A DNA stretch of 64,000 bases from Streptomyces sp. ITFR-21. GTDB lineage: Bacteria > Actinomycetota > Actinomycetes > Streptomycetales > Streptomycetaceae. The notes beneath the pieces were generated by a model, which was given only the letters and a program-made list of their open reading frames with translations, made no database searches and was not told the origin of the DNA. Within the stretch, counting starts at the first letter, position 1, and every line of letters begins with the position of its first letter. The stretch spans positions 5,205,001 to 5,269,000 of the forward strand of contig NZ_CP134605.1 of the NCBI RefSeq assembly GCF_031844685.1, given 5' to 3'. A program made the position numbers and the translations under genes. Positions 6,981-15,903 of this stretch are shown piece after piece.

Positions 6981-7910
6981 CCCGTCGGCCTGATCCGGGT
7001 CGGGGTCCGATCCGGTTCCGGTTCGGGCGCGGGTCCGAATCGGGTGCGGTTCCGATCCGGGTCCGGCCGTGAAGCCGGGCCGGGGCCGGTACTTCGGCCT
7101 GAGCCGGGATCCGGGCCCGGGATCCGAGCCCGGTTCCGCATCCCGCCCCGAAACTCGCCCCGGACCCCGCCCCTGACCCCGACCGAACCGACCCGAAGCC
7201 GCTCCCGGTGCCCGCGCCCCAACGCGCCGATGTCCTCGCATGGGTAGTGACCGCTTACTTCGCTTTGTGGGACAATAATGTCCCCGGCGGCCGGGGGTGA
7301 CCGGTCGGAGTCCCCTCAATGACGGACACCGGTATTGCGCAGCCGTATGCCTCCCCTTACCGCCCCTTGCATGATGTGCGGGCCATCCGCGGTCTGCTGG
7401 ACGCGACTCGGCTGGCTGGAAAGGGCCTACCGCACCGTCGGCCACCGACGCCGACGTGACCTGCGGCGAAACATTCCCGGAACGCGGGTCCGCGGGTGCT
7501 TTCATATGGTTCGGGTCGGCTCGGCCGGGCTACCGGACCCTACAACTCGCGTTGTTCGTAGGGCATTTGCTTCACCTGCACAGGAACGCACATTTATGCT
7601 GGCCCGCGTCCGGTTCCGTCAGCGCGGCCTATCAGAACGGATCGACCATGACCAGCGCCGACGGCGCCGTACTCGCAACGCGGAATTACCTGGCGGCGCG
7701 GGGGTGGCATATCCCCCCGCGCTGAGCGGATTCGTCCGTGCCCGGGTCGCCAGGAAATGCGCGGAATCGCGCTCCTTTTCCCTGCCGGCCTTTGTGGGCC
7801 CGGTGGTCCCCGCGACGCCGTCGTGCGAGGAGACCTGCCCGACCGCCCGCCGCCGGACGCGGCGGCGCCCAGCTGACTCCCGCCCCGATCCCTCACTCAG
7901 GAAGCCGGAG
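6981..7910. other. 930-base gap: low-complexity tract and A/T-richer leader
   Basis: From about 6985 to 7200 the sequence is built of short degenerate units such as GGGTCCG, CCGGTTCCGG and GATCCGGG, and codes for nothing convincing. From 7248 on it becomes A/T-richer. Two short coding-like frames occur, ATG 7319 to stop 7459 (46 codons) and ATG 7648 to stop 7725 (25 codons), neither with a good ribosome site; they may be gene remnants. The promoter of the acyltransferase gene is probably in the last 350 bases. Confidence 0.4.
7269..7284. promoter_or_regulatory. Perfect inverted repeat GGGACA-ATAA-TGTCCC
   Basis: A 6-base-pair perfect repeat with an ATAA centre sits in the A/T-richer part of the gap, about 630 bases before the acyltransferase start. 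Its symmetry and A/T centre resemble a protein-binding site more than a terminator. The binding protein is unknown. Confidence 0.35.
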
Positions 7911-9104
7911 ATGACCTCAACAGCCAGCGCTCCCGTGCAGCAGCCCCCCAAGCTCACCTCTATAACCGGCCTGCGCTTCGTCGCGGCGTTCGCCGTGTTC
8001 CTCTTCCACCTCGGGCTCATGCAGCTTTTCAGCGACCACTGGCTGACCGGCAGCTACCTGCACGCGGTCAGCAAGGCCGGCTGGGTCGGCGTCTCCTTCT
8101 TCTTCACCCTGAGCGGCTTCATCCTCACCTGGTCCGCTCGGGCGGACGACACCCCCGCGCGCTTCTGGCGCCGCCGGCTGTTCAAGATCTTCCCGAACCA
8201 CGTGGTGACGTACATCCTGGCCATGGTGCTCTTCGCAAGCTCGGCGACCGGATTCGGCACCGCCGTCCTCAACCTCTTCCTGCTCCAGGCATGGGACCCC
8301 TCGCAGTCCGTCTTCTTCAGCGTCAACAACCCCAGCTGGTCGCTCGGCTGCGAGCTCCTCTTCTACCTGCTGTTCCCGCTGCTGCACCGCGCGCTGCAGC
8401 GGGTCCGGCCGAACCTGCTGTGGTGGGCGGCCGGCGTCCTCGTGGCCGCCGTCATGGTGCTGCCCGCGATCGCCGACGCGCTGCTGCCGTACGGCCCGGT
8501 CTTCGTGGCCGGCGACCGGCCCATGTCCTCGTACGTGTTCTGGCTGGTCTACGTCATGCCGGTGACCCGGCTGCTGGACTTCGTGCTCGGCATCCTGCTG
8601 GCCCGCATCGTCCTGACCGGCCGCTGGCCGAACATCCCGCTGACGCCGCTGCTCGTCCTCTTCGCCGGCGCCTACTACCTGGCGCTGCACCTGCCGTCCG
8701 CCTACGGGCTGGTGGCCGCGACGGTCATCCCGCTCTCCCTGATCATCCCGGCGGCGGCCTCGCTCGACACCCTCAACAAGCGGACCTTCCTGCGCAACCG
8801 TGTGTGGCAGTGGCTCGGTGAGATCTCCTTCGCCTTCTACCTGTTGCAGTGGCCGGTCCTCTACTACGGCCGCAAGCTGGTGGGGATGACCCACCAGGTG
8901 AGCACCCCGGCCGGCATCGGCATCATGGTGCTCTGGCTGGCGATCAGCCTGGTGCTGGCGTCGCTGCTCTACGCGTTCGTGGAACGGCCCGTGATGCGGC
9001 GGTGGTCGGTCTCCCCCCGCTACCGCGCGCAGCGGGAGAAGGTGGCCGACCCGACCGACGAGGTGCTCACCGGCCGTGAGGTCGCGGCGGGCAGCGAGTC
9101 GTAG
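7911..9104 (+). CDS. Acyltransferase-3 family membrane protein
   Basis: The 397-residue protein is read from ATG 7911, placed 6 bases after AGGAAG; the open frame runs upstream but its extension is low-quality sequence. It begins with the family hallmark, LTSITGLRFVAAFAVFLFHLG, whose Arg and His are the conserved catalytic pair, and about ten membrane helices follow to about residue 365, before a charged tail. Members move acyl groups (often acetyl) from cytosolic donors onto sugars, lipids or secondary metabolites outside the membrane. Substrate unknown. The gene stands alone, converging on the glycosyltransferase-like gene. The A/T-richer upstream DNA hints at acquisition by transfer. Confidence 0.9.
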   Translation: MTSTASAPVQQPPKLTSITGLRFVAAFAVFLFHLGLMQLFSDHWLTGSYLHAVSKAGWVGVSFFFTLSGFILTWSARADDTPARFWRRRLFKIFPNHVVTYILAMVLFASSATGFGTAVLNLFLLQAWDPSQSVFFSVNNPSWSLGCELLFYLLFPLLHRALQRVRPNLLWWAAGVLVAAVMVLPAIADALLPYGPVFVAGDRPMSSYVFWLVYVMPVTRLLDFVLGILLARIVLTGRWPNIPLTPLLVLFAGAYYLALHLPSAYGLVAATVIPLSLIIPAAASLDTLNKRTFLRNRVWQWLGEISFAFYLLQWPVLYYGRKLVGMTHQVSTPAGIGIMVLWLAISLVLASLLYAFVERPVMRRWSVSPRYRAQREKVADPTDEVLTGREVAAGSES

Positions 9105-9157
9105 CCGCCCGGGCGGTCCGCCGCCCGTACGACGGCCCCACCGGCCGTCAACCCCCT

Positions 9158-9189
9158 CCGGGGCCCGGATTCTTCGGTCCGGGCCCCGG
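9158..9189. terminator. Strong hairpin terminator between convergent genes
   Basis: CCGGGGCCCGGA pairs perfectly with TCCGGGCCCCGG (12 base pairs, 8-base loop TTCTTCGG). It lies 54 bases after the acyltransferase stop and could end transcription from either side. Confidence 0.75.
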
Positions 9190-9272
9190 AACCGCGCGTC
9201 CCCCCGCGCGGGCGCGACCTGCCGGGCCGTACGGGCCTGACCCGTCCGCACGTGTCCTGACGTCCGCGGGCC

Positions 9273-9352
9273 GCCGCCCCGCCGCCCCGCCGCCCCGCCG
9301 CCCCGCCGCCCCGCCGCCCCGCCGCCCCGCCGCCCCGCCGCCCCGCCGCCCC
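9273..9352. repeat. Ten tandem copies of the 8-base unit GCCGCCCC
   Basis: Ten perfect, contiguous GCCGCCCC units run from 9273 to 9352, followed by a partial unit, ending 24 bases from the stop of the minus-strand membrane protein. Such a tract is prone to slippage and may vary in copy number between isolates. Confidence 0.95.
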
Positions 9353-9376
9353 GCCGCGCGGCTGGACGGCGCGGCG

Positions 9377-11167
9377 CTAGCGCTGCGGGCAGACCACCAG
9401 GTGGAAGGCCGGGTCGGTGGCCACCGGCGCCGCGCAGTCGTACCGGGCCCGTATCGCCGCCGACACCTCGGGCGCGACCTGGCCGAGCGGGAACCACCAC
9501 TGGTCCAGTACGGCGTACTCCGCGGTCGGATCGCTGACGCAGCGCAGGTTCTCCCGGTAGCTGGCCTGGCCGGTGATGGTCCGGTCGTACCGGGTGCGCT
9601 GGAGGAAGTCGGGGGTGGGGTAGCGGCAGTGCGTCGGGTTCCCCAGCAGGTAGCCGACGTCACCGAAGGCCAGATAGGTCACCGGGGTGTCCGCCCCGAT
9701 CCGGTCCCGTACCCCGTCGAGCCAGTGCCCCAGGTCCTGCCGGTCCTGGACGCGGGTGAGGGCGGTGTAGGCGGAGTGCCGGGTGTCGTACGAGTACGGC
9801 GTCGTCGGCCACACGGGGATCGCCAGCGCCAGGACGGTGGCGACGGTGGCGGCATACGGCCGCGGTGTCCGCGGGGTCTGCGTGGGGTGCGCTGTCTCCG
9901 TCGCCGGTGTCGCCGGTGTCGCCGGTGTCGCGGGTGTCGCGGGTGTCGCGTGCGCCGCACGGAAGGCCGCGGCGAGCGCGACGGCGGCCACGACCGACAC
10001 CAGCGCGAAGGCGGGCGCCGCGTGGGCGCTCCGCCAGGCGGGCGACCGCCCGGCGAGCAGCGGGACGGCCGCGCCCAGCAGCAGAGCAGCGCCCACCGTC
10101 CAGCGGTGCGGATACCGGGCCAGGGCCAGACCCCACAGGGCCGCGGCGAGCACGGGCAGCGCGGCGAGGTGGTACTGGAACCACTGCCCCTGGACGACCA
10201 GTGCGGTCAGCACGCCGGCCACCCCCGCCGCGGTGAGCAGCGGCCAGGCCCAGCGGGTCCGGCGGGTACCCGCGCCGCGGGCGAGCAGCACGACAGCGGC
10301 CGGCAGCAGCCCCACCAGGGGGTTCATCAGCGCCTCGGTGCCGACCGTGTCGACGAGGTGCCCCAGGTCGGCGGCGCGGAAGCCGTTCTGCAGCGGGCCG
10401 TCCGGGTTGAGCGCCGACAACTCGTTGAACCACCGCCACTCCCGCGGCTGGACCGCGATCGCGAGCACGAAGCCGGCCGGGACGGCGACCACCGCCGCGG
10501 CGGCCGTCCACCGGCCGCGCCGCCGGTCCAGGGCGATCAGCGCACCCAGCGGCAGCAGCGCGGTGGGCGCGGTGGTGTACTTCACCAGCACGACCAGCGC
10601 TATCAGGACGCCAGCCACCGGGACCGCGTACCGCAGCCGGCGCAGGCCGGTCGCAGCGGCCAGTCCGGCCACGGCCAGCCAGACCGCGACCCACTCCGGC
10701 TGCAGGAAGTCCCACGCCGGGGCGAAGAGCAGGGCGAGCCCGACGGCCGCGGCGACCGCGCCGGCCTCGCGCCGCGGCAGGTACCGGGCGAGTCCGGCAC
10801 GCAGCCACCAGGCGACGGCCGCCGTCAGGACGACGACCAGCAGCCGTATCCACGCCTCGCGCACCGCGACCGGACCGGCGCTGAGGTGGTCGAGACCGGA
10901 CAGCAACCACCGGTACGCCAGCGGCCGGTGGACGAAGGTCCCCGACGCCGGGATGCCGCCGCGCCCCGCCGCCCGCATCCCGCCCAGGCAGTACCGCACA
11001 TCGTGGTTGAGCCCGCTCCAGCACATCACGCCGATCACGGCGAGCAGGACCGCGACGGCAAGGACGCGGGCGGCGGGCGGTGTTACGGGATCCGGGGCGG
11101 CCGGCGCGGCCTGCGGGGGCGCGCCGAGTTCCGTGAGGTGGTTCACGGCGGCCGATGTTACGGGCAT
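9377..11167 (-). CDS. Polytopic membrane protein, glycosyltransferase-like
   Basis: The 596-residue protein is read from ATG 11167; GTG 11185 is also possible, and neither has a strong ribosome site. The frame stays open upstream into a transposase relic, but that part is unrelated. About ten to twelve membrane helices occur between residues 30 and 420, and the first external loop (about 50-85) contains NHDVRYCLGG and a His-Arg-Pro-Leu motif. This layout resembles polyprenol-phosphate-sugar-dependent mannosyl/arabinosyl transferases (GT-C type), which build cell-envelope glycans. The last 170 residues form an external soluble domain with several Cys. An Ala-Thr-Pro repeat (about residues 407-423) links the two parts. 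The specific sugar is unknown. Confidence 0.75.
   Translation of the reverse strand: MPVTSAAVNHLTELGAPPQAAPAAPDPVTPPAARVLAVAVLLAVIGVMCWSGLNHDVRYCLGGMRAAGRGGIPASGTFVHRPLAYRWLLSGLDHLSAGPVAVREAWIRLLVVVLTAAVAWWLRAGLARYLPRREAGAVAAAVGLALLFAPAWDFLQPEWVAVWLAVAGLAAATGLRRLRYAVPVAGVLIALVVLVKYTTAPTALLPLGALIALDRRRGRWTAAAAVVAVPAGFVLAIAVQPREWRWFNELSALNPDGPLQNGFRAADLGHLVDTVGTEALMNPLVGLLPAAVVLLARGAGTRRTRWAWPLLTAAGVAGVLTALVVQGQWFQYHLAALPVLAAALWGLALARYPHRWTVGAALLLGAAVPLLAGRSPAWRSAHAAPAFALVSVVAAVALAAAFRAAHATPATPATPATPATPATETAHPTQTPRTPRPYAATVATVLALAIPVWPTTPYSYDTRHSAYTALTRVQDRQDLGHWLDGVRDRIGADTPVTYLAFGDVGYLLGNPTHCRYPTPDFLQRTRYDRTITGQASYRENLRCVSDPTAEYAVLDQWWFPLGQVAPEVSAAIRARYDCAAPVATDPAFHLVVCPQR
9900..9950 (-). repeat. 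In-frame 9-base repeat coding for Ala-Thr-Pro
   Basis: Three perfect GTCGCCGGT units, two GTCGCGGGT variants and a partial unit encode (ATP)n on the minus strand within the glycosyltransferase-like gene. The length is a multiple of three, so copy changes would keep the frame and only alter the linker. Confidence 0.9.
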
Positions 11168-11539
11168 CCGCGTGGCGCTACTCACCAAAGGGGAATGTTC
11201 CTCAGGATCCCGTCCGGGGCACTCGTAGCTCCGCCTGCCCCGGACTCCCGGACGCCCGGCCGATCCCCGCAACCGCGGGTGCCGCGCCCGCGCCGGGTCC
11301 CCCGCCCCCGGACGCCCGGCCGGACCGGGTCCACGGGGCGCTCCGGGATCTGGGCCGCCCATGCCCCGGCGCGGCACCCCCCGGTCCACGCGTGCGGGAT
11401 GCAGCTGATGTCGGCGATCTGGTTCCACCCTCCCGCAGCGATGACCCCGGGCCTCCCGGCCGCGCCGTCGAACTCGGCGGCGGTTGGCACGGCGGCACGG
11501 CGGCACGGCGGCACCGAGCTGGTCGCAGAGCGCACCGCC
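11168..11539. other. 372-base gap between membrane protein and transposase relic
   Basis: No gene can be supported. Frames here have Arg/Gly/Pro-rich translations. Three tandem GGCGGCAC units lie at 11491-11514, close to where transposase similarity fades. This is probably degraded mobile-element DNA plus the promoter of the membrane protein gene. Confidence 0.35.
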
Positions 11540-11986
11540 GGCGGTCGTGGCGATGAGGTCGGGCACGTCATCGCAGGTGAGGCCCTTCGCGGACAGCGAC
11601 AGCACCATCTCGTCCACACCCGTCAGCCGACGCTGCCGCTTGCGCACGATGTGCGGCTCGAAGGTGCCGGCCACGTCCCTCGGCACCTTGACCTCGACCG
11701 GTCCGACATCCGTCAGCACGGTCTTGGACCGGGTGCCGTTGCGGCAGCTGCCGCTGTTCTTCCCCGCCTGATCGTGCGTGTCGTAGCCGAGGTGGTCGGT
11801 GATCTCGCCCTCCAGGGCGGACTCCAGCACCCGCTTGGCCAGCTGCTGCAGCAGCCCGCCCGCACCGGTCAGCTGCATGCCCTCGCTCCGGGCCCGGTCG
11901 ACCAGCATCGCGATCAACTGCTCGTCCGACGTTGCCACCCCGACCGGCTCAGCCACCGACTCGTCCTCGATCGTCATTTCACTCAC
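11540..11986 (-). pseudogene. IS256-family transposase, truncated N-terminal relic
   Basis: Reading from GTG 11986, residues 1-137 match the start of IS256-type (mutator-like) transposases: an acidic start, then LLQQLAKRVLESALEGEITDHLGYD split across 45-69, GTRSKTVLTDVGPVEV (84-99), VPRD, and VRKRQRRLTGVDEMVLSLSAKGLT ending at residue 137. After that the sequence no longer follows the family: the catalytic DDE region and the whole C-terminal two thirds are missing. The frame continues by chance into the neighbouring membrane protein gene. The element is therefore dead. Sequence before the start, near 12005-12045, may contain its outer end, but no matching inverted repeat was found. Confidence 0.82.
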
Positions 11987-12243
11987 TCGACGTCTCCATG
12001 ATCAACAGATCCGCCGTTTATCAGACACTCCCGCGAGTGGCAGCAGACCGGTCCCGACGTATCGCCGGTACGAGATGACGAGGGTTGTGTCCGCGCTGCG
12101 TCGCTGACCGGCCGCGTCGTGGTGACCGGAACGGCGACCGGGATGGTCGGTGTGAAGGTCTGCCGGGACATCAGCCGTGCCGTGCGGTGTCCGACGGTGC
12201 CTGCGGTTCGAGGCGCGGACGGTGGGTGGTGGGTGGTGGTGGG

Positions 12244-13629
12244 TCAGCACTCGATGACGTTGACGGCGAGGCCGCCGCGGGCGGTCTCCTTGTATTTGGT
12301 CTTCATGTCGGCGCCGGTCTCCTTCATGGTTGTGATGACCTGGTCGAGGGAGACGTGGTGGTGGCCGTTGCCGAGCATGGCCATGCGGGCGGCGGTGACG
12401 GCTTTGACGGCGGCCATGCCGTTGCGTTCGATGCAGGGGATCTGGACGAGGCCGCCGACGGGGTCGCAGGTGAGGCCGAGGTTGTGTTCCATGCCGATCT
12501 CGGCGGCGTTCTCGACCTGTTCCGGGGTGCCGCCGAGGATCTCGGCGAGGCCGCCGGCGGCCATCGAGCAGGCGGAGCCGACCTCGCCCTGGCAGCCGAC
12601 CTCGGCGCCGGAGATGGAGGCGTTCTCCTTGAAGAGCATGCCGATCGCACCGGCGGCCAGCAGGTAGCGGACGACGGCGTCGTCCTGGTCGGACTGCGGC
12701 AGGTGCGGGTCGGCGACGAAGTCGAGGTAGTGGTGGAGGACGGCCGGGATGATGCCGGCGGCGCCGTTGGTGGGGGCGGTGACCACGCGTCCGCCGGCGG
12801 CGTTCTCCTCGTTGACGGCCATCGCGTAGAGGGTGATCCACTCCATGGCGTGCACGGCCGGGTCGCCCTCGGCGCGCAGTCGGCGGGCTGACCGGGCGGC
12901 GCGGCGGCGGACCTTGAGGCCGCCGGGCAGGATGCCCTCGCGGGACATCCCGCGCCCCACGCACTCCCGCATGACCTGCCAGATCTCCAGCAGCCCGGCC
13001 CGGATCTCGGCCTCCGTACGCCACGCCTTCTCGTTCTCCAGCATCAGCGCGGAGATGGACAGGCCGGTGTCACGGGACAGCCGCAGCAGCTCGTCGCCGG
13101 TGCGGAAGGCGTAGCGCAGCACGGTGTCGTCGAGCTTGATCCGGTCCTGGCCGACCGCGTCCTCGTCGACCACGAAGCCGCCGCCCACCGAGTAGTACGT
13201 CTTCTCCAGCAGCGCGGTGCCCGACGCGTCGTACGCGCCGATGGTCATGCCGTTGGCGTGGTACGGCAGCGAGCGCCGCCGGTGCAGGACGAGGTCGGTG
13301 TCGGGGTCGAAGTCGACGCCGTGGGCGCCGAGGAGGTCCAGCCGCTTGGTGGTGCCGATCGCGGCCACCTCGTCGTCGGCGGTCTCGACGTCGACCGTAC
13401 GGGGGCAGTGGCCGGACAGGCCCAGCAGGACGGCCTTCGGGGTGCCGTGGCCGTGGCCGGTCGCGCCGAGTGAGCCGAACAGTTCCGCGCGGACGGCGGT
13501 GGTGTGGGCCAGCAGGCCCTCGTTCTTCAGCCGGTGGGCGAAGATGCCGGCGGCGCGCATCGGGCCGACGGTGTGGGAGCTGGACGGGCCGATGCCGATC
13601 GAGAAGAGGTCGAAGACGGATATTGCCAT
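12244..13629 (-). CDS. sdaA: L-serine ammonia-lyase, iron-sulfur type
   Basis: The cytosolic enzyme converts L-serine to pyruvate and ammonia. The 461-residue single-chain protein starts at ATG 13629 behind GGAGCC; upstream in-frame sequence is low complexity. The N-terminal beta domain opens with [21 protein letters not shown] (4-24), and the C-terminal alpha domain carries APTNGAAG and the cluster Cys residues in [18 protein letters not shown] and in [20 protein letters not shown], consistent with a 4Fe-4S centre. It is the last gene of the minus-strand gcvT-gcvH-glyA-sdaA run, 299 bases after glyA, so it may use its own promoter. It would drain serine made by the glycine-cleavage/GlyA reactions. 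Confidence 0.97.
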   Translation of the reverse strand: MAISVFDLFSIGIGPSSSHTVGPMRAAGIFAHRLKNEGLLAHTTAVRAELFGSLGATGHGHGTPKAVLLGLSGHCPRTVDVETADDEVAAIGTTKRLDLLGAHGVDFDPDTDLVLHRRRSLPYHANGMTIGAYDASGTALLEKTYYSVGGGFVVDEDAVGQDRIKLDDTVLRYAFRTGDELLRLSRDTGLSISALMLENEKAWRTEAEIRAGLLEIWQVMRECVGRGMSREGILPGGLKVRRRAARSARRLRAEGDPAVHAMEWITLYAMAVNEENAAGGRVVTAPTNGAAGIIPAVLHHYLDFVADPHLPQSDQDDAVVRYLLAAGAIGMLFKENASISGAEVGCQGEVGSACSMAAGGLAEILGGTPEQVENAAEIGMEHNLGLTCDPVGGLVQIPCIERNGMAAVKAVTAARMAMLGNGHHHVSLDQVITTMKETGADMKTKYKETARGGLAVNVIEC

Positions 13630-13810
13630 GGGGTGCGGCTCCTGACGTGGTGCGCCGTGCGGCGCCCGGCCGGTTGTGCGCTGCCCTTGCGGGCGGCGGT
13701 GCTGGTGCCGCCGGCGGCGACCTGTCGGGGTGCGGATGCCGGCCGGCGGCCGGTGGCGCGGGTCCTGGTGCGGTTCCGGCGGCCCCTGCCCCTTCCGGCC
13801 GGTGGCGACG

Positions 13811-13850
13811 TGCGGCCTTGTTGTGGCCGGTCGCGCGGTTCCCCGCATTC
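13811..13850 (-). repeat. Likely member of a widespread Streptomyces intergenic repeat
   Basis: Read on the minus strand, the segment includes GCGGGGAACCGCGCGACCGG followed by CCACAACAAGG. From memory, streptomycete intergenic regions contain many copies of a closely similar GCGGGGAACTGCGCGACCAG element. Its role is unknown. Confidence 0.5.
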
Positions 13851-13928
13851 CTGAGGGGGGCACCGCTGCCCGCAACGGCACCGGGGCCGGGCCCCCGTCA
13901 GGCGGGGCGGCGGCGTGGAGGGGCATGG

Positions 13929-15182
13929 TCAGGGGTAGAGCGGGTGGCGCCGGGTCAGGGACGTGACCCGGGCACGGAGGGACGCCGCGTCGTAGGCCGG
14001 CCGCAAGGCCCCCGCGAGGATGTCGGCGACCTCGCGGAAGTCGTCCGGCCCGAAGCCGCGCGTGGCGAGCGCGGGTGTGCCGACGCGGATGCCCGAGGTG
14101 GTCATCGGGGGGCGGGGGTCGTTGGGGACGGCGTTGCGGTTGACGGTGACGCCGACCTCGTGCAGGCGGTCCTCGGCCTGCCGGCCGTCCAGCTCGGAGT
14201 CGCGCAGGTCCACCAGGACCAGGTGGACGTCGGTGCCGCCGGACAGCACCGAGATGCCCAGCTCCGCCAGGTCGGGCCGCACCAGGCGGTCGGCGATGAT
14301 CCTCGCGCCGTCGAGGGTACGCCGCTGGCGGTCCTTGAACTCCTCCGTCGCCGCCGCCTTGAAGGCCACCGCCTTGGCCGCGATGACGTGCTCCAGCGGG
14401 CCGCCCTGCTGACCGGGGAAGACCGCGGAGTCGATCTTCTTCGCCAGCCCGGCGGTGGAGAGGATCACCCCGCCGCGCGGGCCGCCGAGGGTCTTGTGGG
14501 TCGTGGTGGTGACCACGTCCGCGTACGGCACCGGCGAGGGGTGCAGCCCGGCCGCGACCAGCCCGGCGAAGTGCGCCATGTCGACCATCAGATAGGCGCC
14601 GACCTCGTCGGCGATCCGCCGGAACCCGGCGAAGTCCAGCTGCCGCGGGTACGCCGACCAGCCCGCGATGATCAGCCGCGGGCGGTGCTCCTTCGCCAGC
14701 CGCTCGACCTCCGCCATGTCGACCAGGCCGGTCCGGTCGTCCACGTGGTAGGCGGTGACCCGGTACAGCCTGCCGGAGAAGTTGATCCGCATACCGTGGG
14801 TCAGATGGCCGCCGTGCGCCAGGTCCAGGCCGAGGACGGTGTCGCCCGGCTCGATCAGCGCGAACATGGCCGCCGCGTTCGCCTGCGCGCCCGAGTGCGG
14901 CTGCACGTTTGCCGCCTCGGCGCCGAACAGCTCCTTCACCCGGTCGACGGCGAGCCGCTCGATCACGTCGACGTGCTCGCAGCCGCCGTAGTAGCGGCGG
15001 CCGGGGTAGCCCTCGGCGTACTTGTTGGTCAGGACCGAGCCCTGGGCTTCGAGGACCGCCACCGGAGCGAAGTTCTCCGAGGCGATCATCTCCAGGGTGG
15101 ACTGCTGGCGGAGCAGCTCGGCGTCGATCGCGGCGGCGACGTCAGGGTCGAACTCGTGCAGGGACTGGTTCAGCAGGGACAT
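13929..15182 (-). CDS. glyA: Serine hydroxymethyltransferase
   Basis: The PLP enzyme interconverts serine and glycine with tetrahydrofolate and supplies one-carbon units. The 417-residue protein has the normal length and starts at ATG 15182 behind AGGAAG. The PLP lysine lies in [14 protein letters not shown], and the substrate-binding start [16 protein letters not shown] and the folate-site region [12 protein letters not shown] are present. The gene lies 44 bases after gcvH on the same strand, so it is almost certainly cotranscribed with gcvT and gcvH under the glycine riboswitch, coupling glycine breakdown to serine formation. Confidence 0.98.
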   Translation of the reverse strand: MSLLNQSLHEFDPDVAAAIDAELLRQQSTLEMIASENFAPVAVLEAQGSVLTNKYAEGYPGRRYYGGCEHVDVIERLAVDRVKELFGAEAANVQPHSGAQANAAAMFALIEPGDTVLGLDLAHGGHLTHGMRINFSGRLYRVTAYHVDDRTGLVDMAEVERLAKEHRPRLIIAGWSAYPRQLDFAGFRRIADEVGAYLMVDMAHFAGLVAAGLHPSPVPYADVVTTTTHKTLGGPRGGVILSTAGLAKKIDSAVFPGQQGGPLEHVIAAKAVAFKAAATEEFKDRQRRTLDGARIIADRLVRPDLAELGISVLSGGTDVHLVLVDLRDSELDGRQAEDRLHEVGVTVNRNAVPNDPRPPMTTSGIRVGTPALATRGFGPDDFREVADILAGALRPAYDAASLRARVTSLTRRHPLYP

Positions 15183-15226
15183 GGGAACTTCCTGGTCGGG
15201 AGGGGCGGACAGCGGTGGCGCGCGGC

Positions 15227-15607
15227 TCAGCCGGCGCTGAACGCGTCGTAGTCGGCGGCCGACAGCAGGTCCGCCGCCTCCTCCGACACCCTCACCTTGA
15301 ACAGCCAGCCGCCCTCGAACGGCGCGGAGTTGACCAGGGACGGGTCGTCGACCACGTCCTGGTTGGCCTCGGTGACCTCACCGGACACCGGCGAGTACAG
15401 GTCGCTGACCGACTTGGTGGACTCCAGCTCGCCGCAGGTCTCACCGGCCGTGACGGTCGAGCCGACCTCGGGGAGCTGGACGAAGACCACGTCGCCGAGC
15501 GCGTCGGCGGCGTGTGAGGTGATCCCCACGGTGGCGACCCCGTCGGCGGGGGCGGAGAGCCACTCGTGCTCCTTGCTGTAACGCAGCTGCTCAGGGTTGA
15601 TGCTCAT
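15227..15607 (-). CDS. gcvH: Glycine cleavage system H protein
   Basis: The 126-residue lipoyl carrier shuttles the aminomethyl group between the P and T proteins. It starts at ATG 15607 behind GGGAGAA. The lipoyl-lysine motif is [15 protein letters not shown] in the middle of the protein, and the C-terminal GGWLFKVRV segment is typical. It lies between gcvT and glyA. The P protein (gcvP) is not in the window and must be encoded elsewhere, as is usual in streptomycetes. The 296-base gap before it, towards gcvT, is rich in purine runs on the plus strand but shows no gene. Confidence 0.98.
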   Translation of the reverse strand: MSINPEQLRYSKEHEWLSAPADGVATVGITSHAADALGDVVFVQLPEVGSTVTAGETCGELESTKSVSDLYSPVSGEVTEANQDVVDDPSLVNSAPFEGGWLFKVRVSEEAADLLSAADYDAFSAG

Positions 15608-15903
15608 GGCGGAATTCTCCCGGATGGGTCGGAGCGCCCGCACAGGGGACGCGCTGGACGGAGGACGGTACGGAACGGGTCCGCGGCGGACCGCGGGCCG
15701 GAGCACCCGGCCGCGGCGGCGCCTGGGGCCGGGTGCGCAAAGCCTAGGGAACGGAAGGGGAACGGAAGCGGAAGCGGGTGGAAGGGCGACGCCGCGGCGG
15801 GAGCGGGAGCGGAGGCCGAGGGGAAGCGAGCACGGGTGCGGGACGCCGCAGGGCCGCGGCCCGGCAGGCCGCAGCCGTCGCTCGGCGGGAGCGTCGCCCT
15901 CGC

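Noticed and set aside
7319-7459. 46-codon frame starting MTDTGIAQPYASPYRPLHD
   Set aside because: Composition looks partly coding, but there is no ribosome site and the end becomes Arg/Pro-rich; treated as a possible remnant only.
7648-7725. 25-codon frame starting MTSADGAVLATRNY
   Set aside because: Too short and without support; no clear ribosome site.
9273-9352. Repeats as a CRISPR array
   Set aside because: Units are 8 bases and contiguous, with no spacers and no cas genes.
9401-12001. Very long plus-strand open frame opposite the glycosyltransferase-like gene
   Set aside because: Translation is Arg/Gly/Gln-rich low complexity, an antisense shadow typical of GC-rich genes.
12221-12243. 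GGTGGGTGGTGGGTGGTGGTGGG as a G-quadruplex regulator of sdaA
   Set aside because: It lies after the sdaA stop and has only three GGG runs; a two-layer structure is possible but there is no evidence of function.
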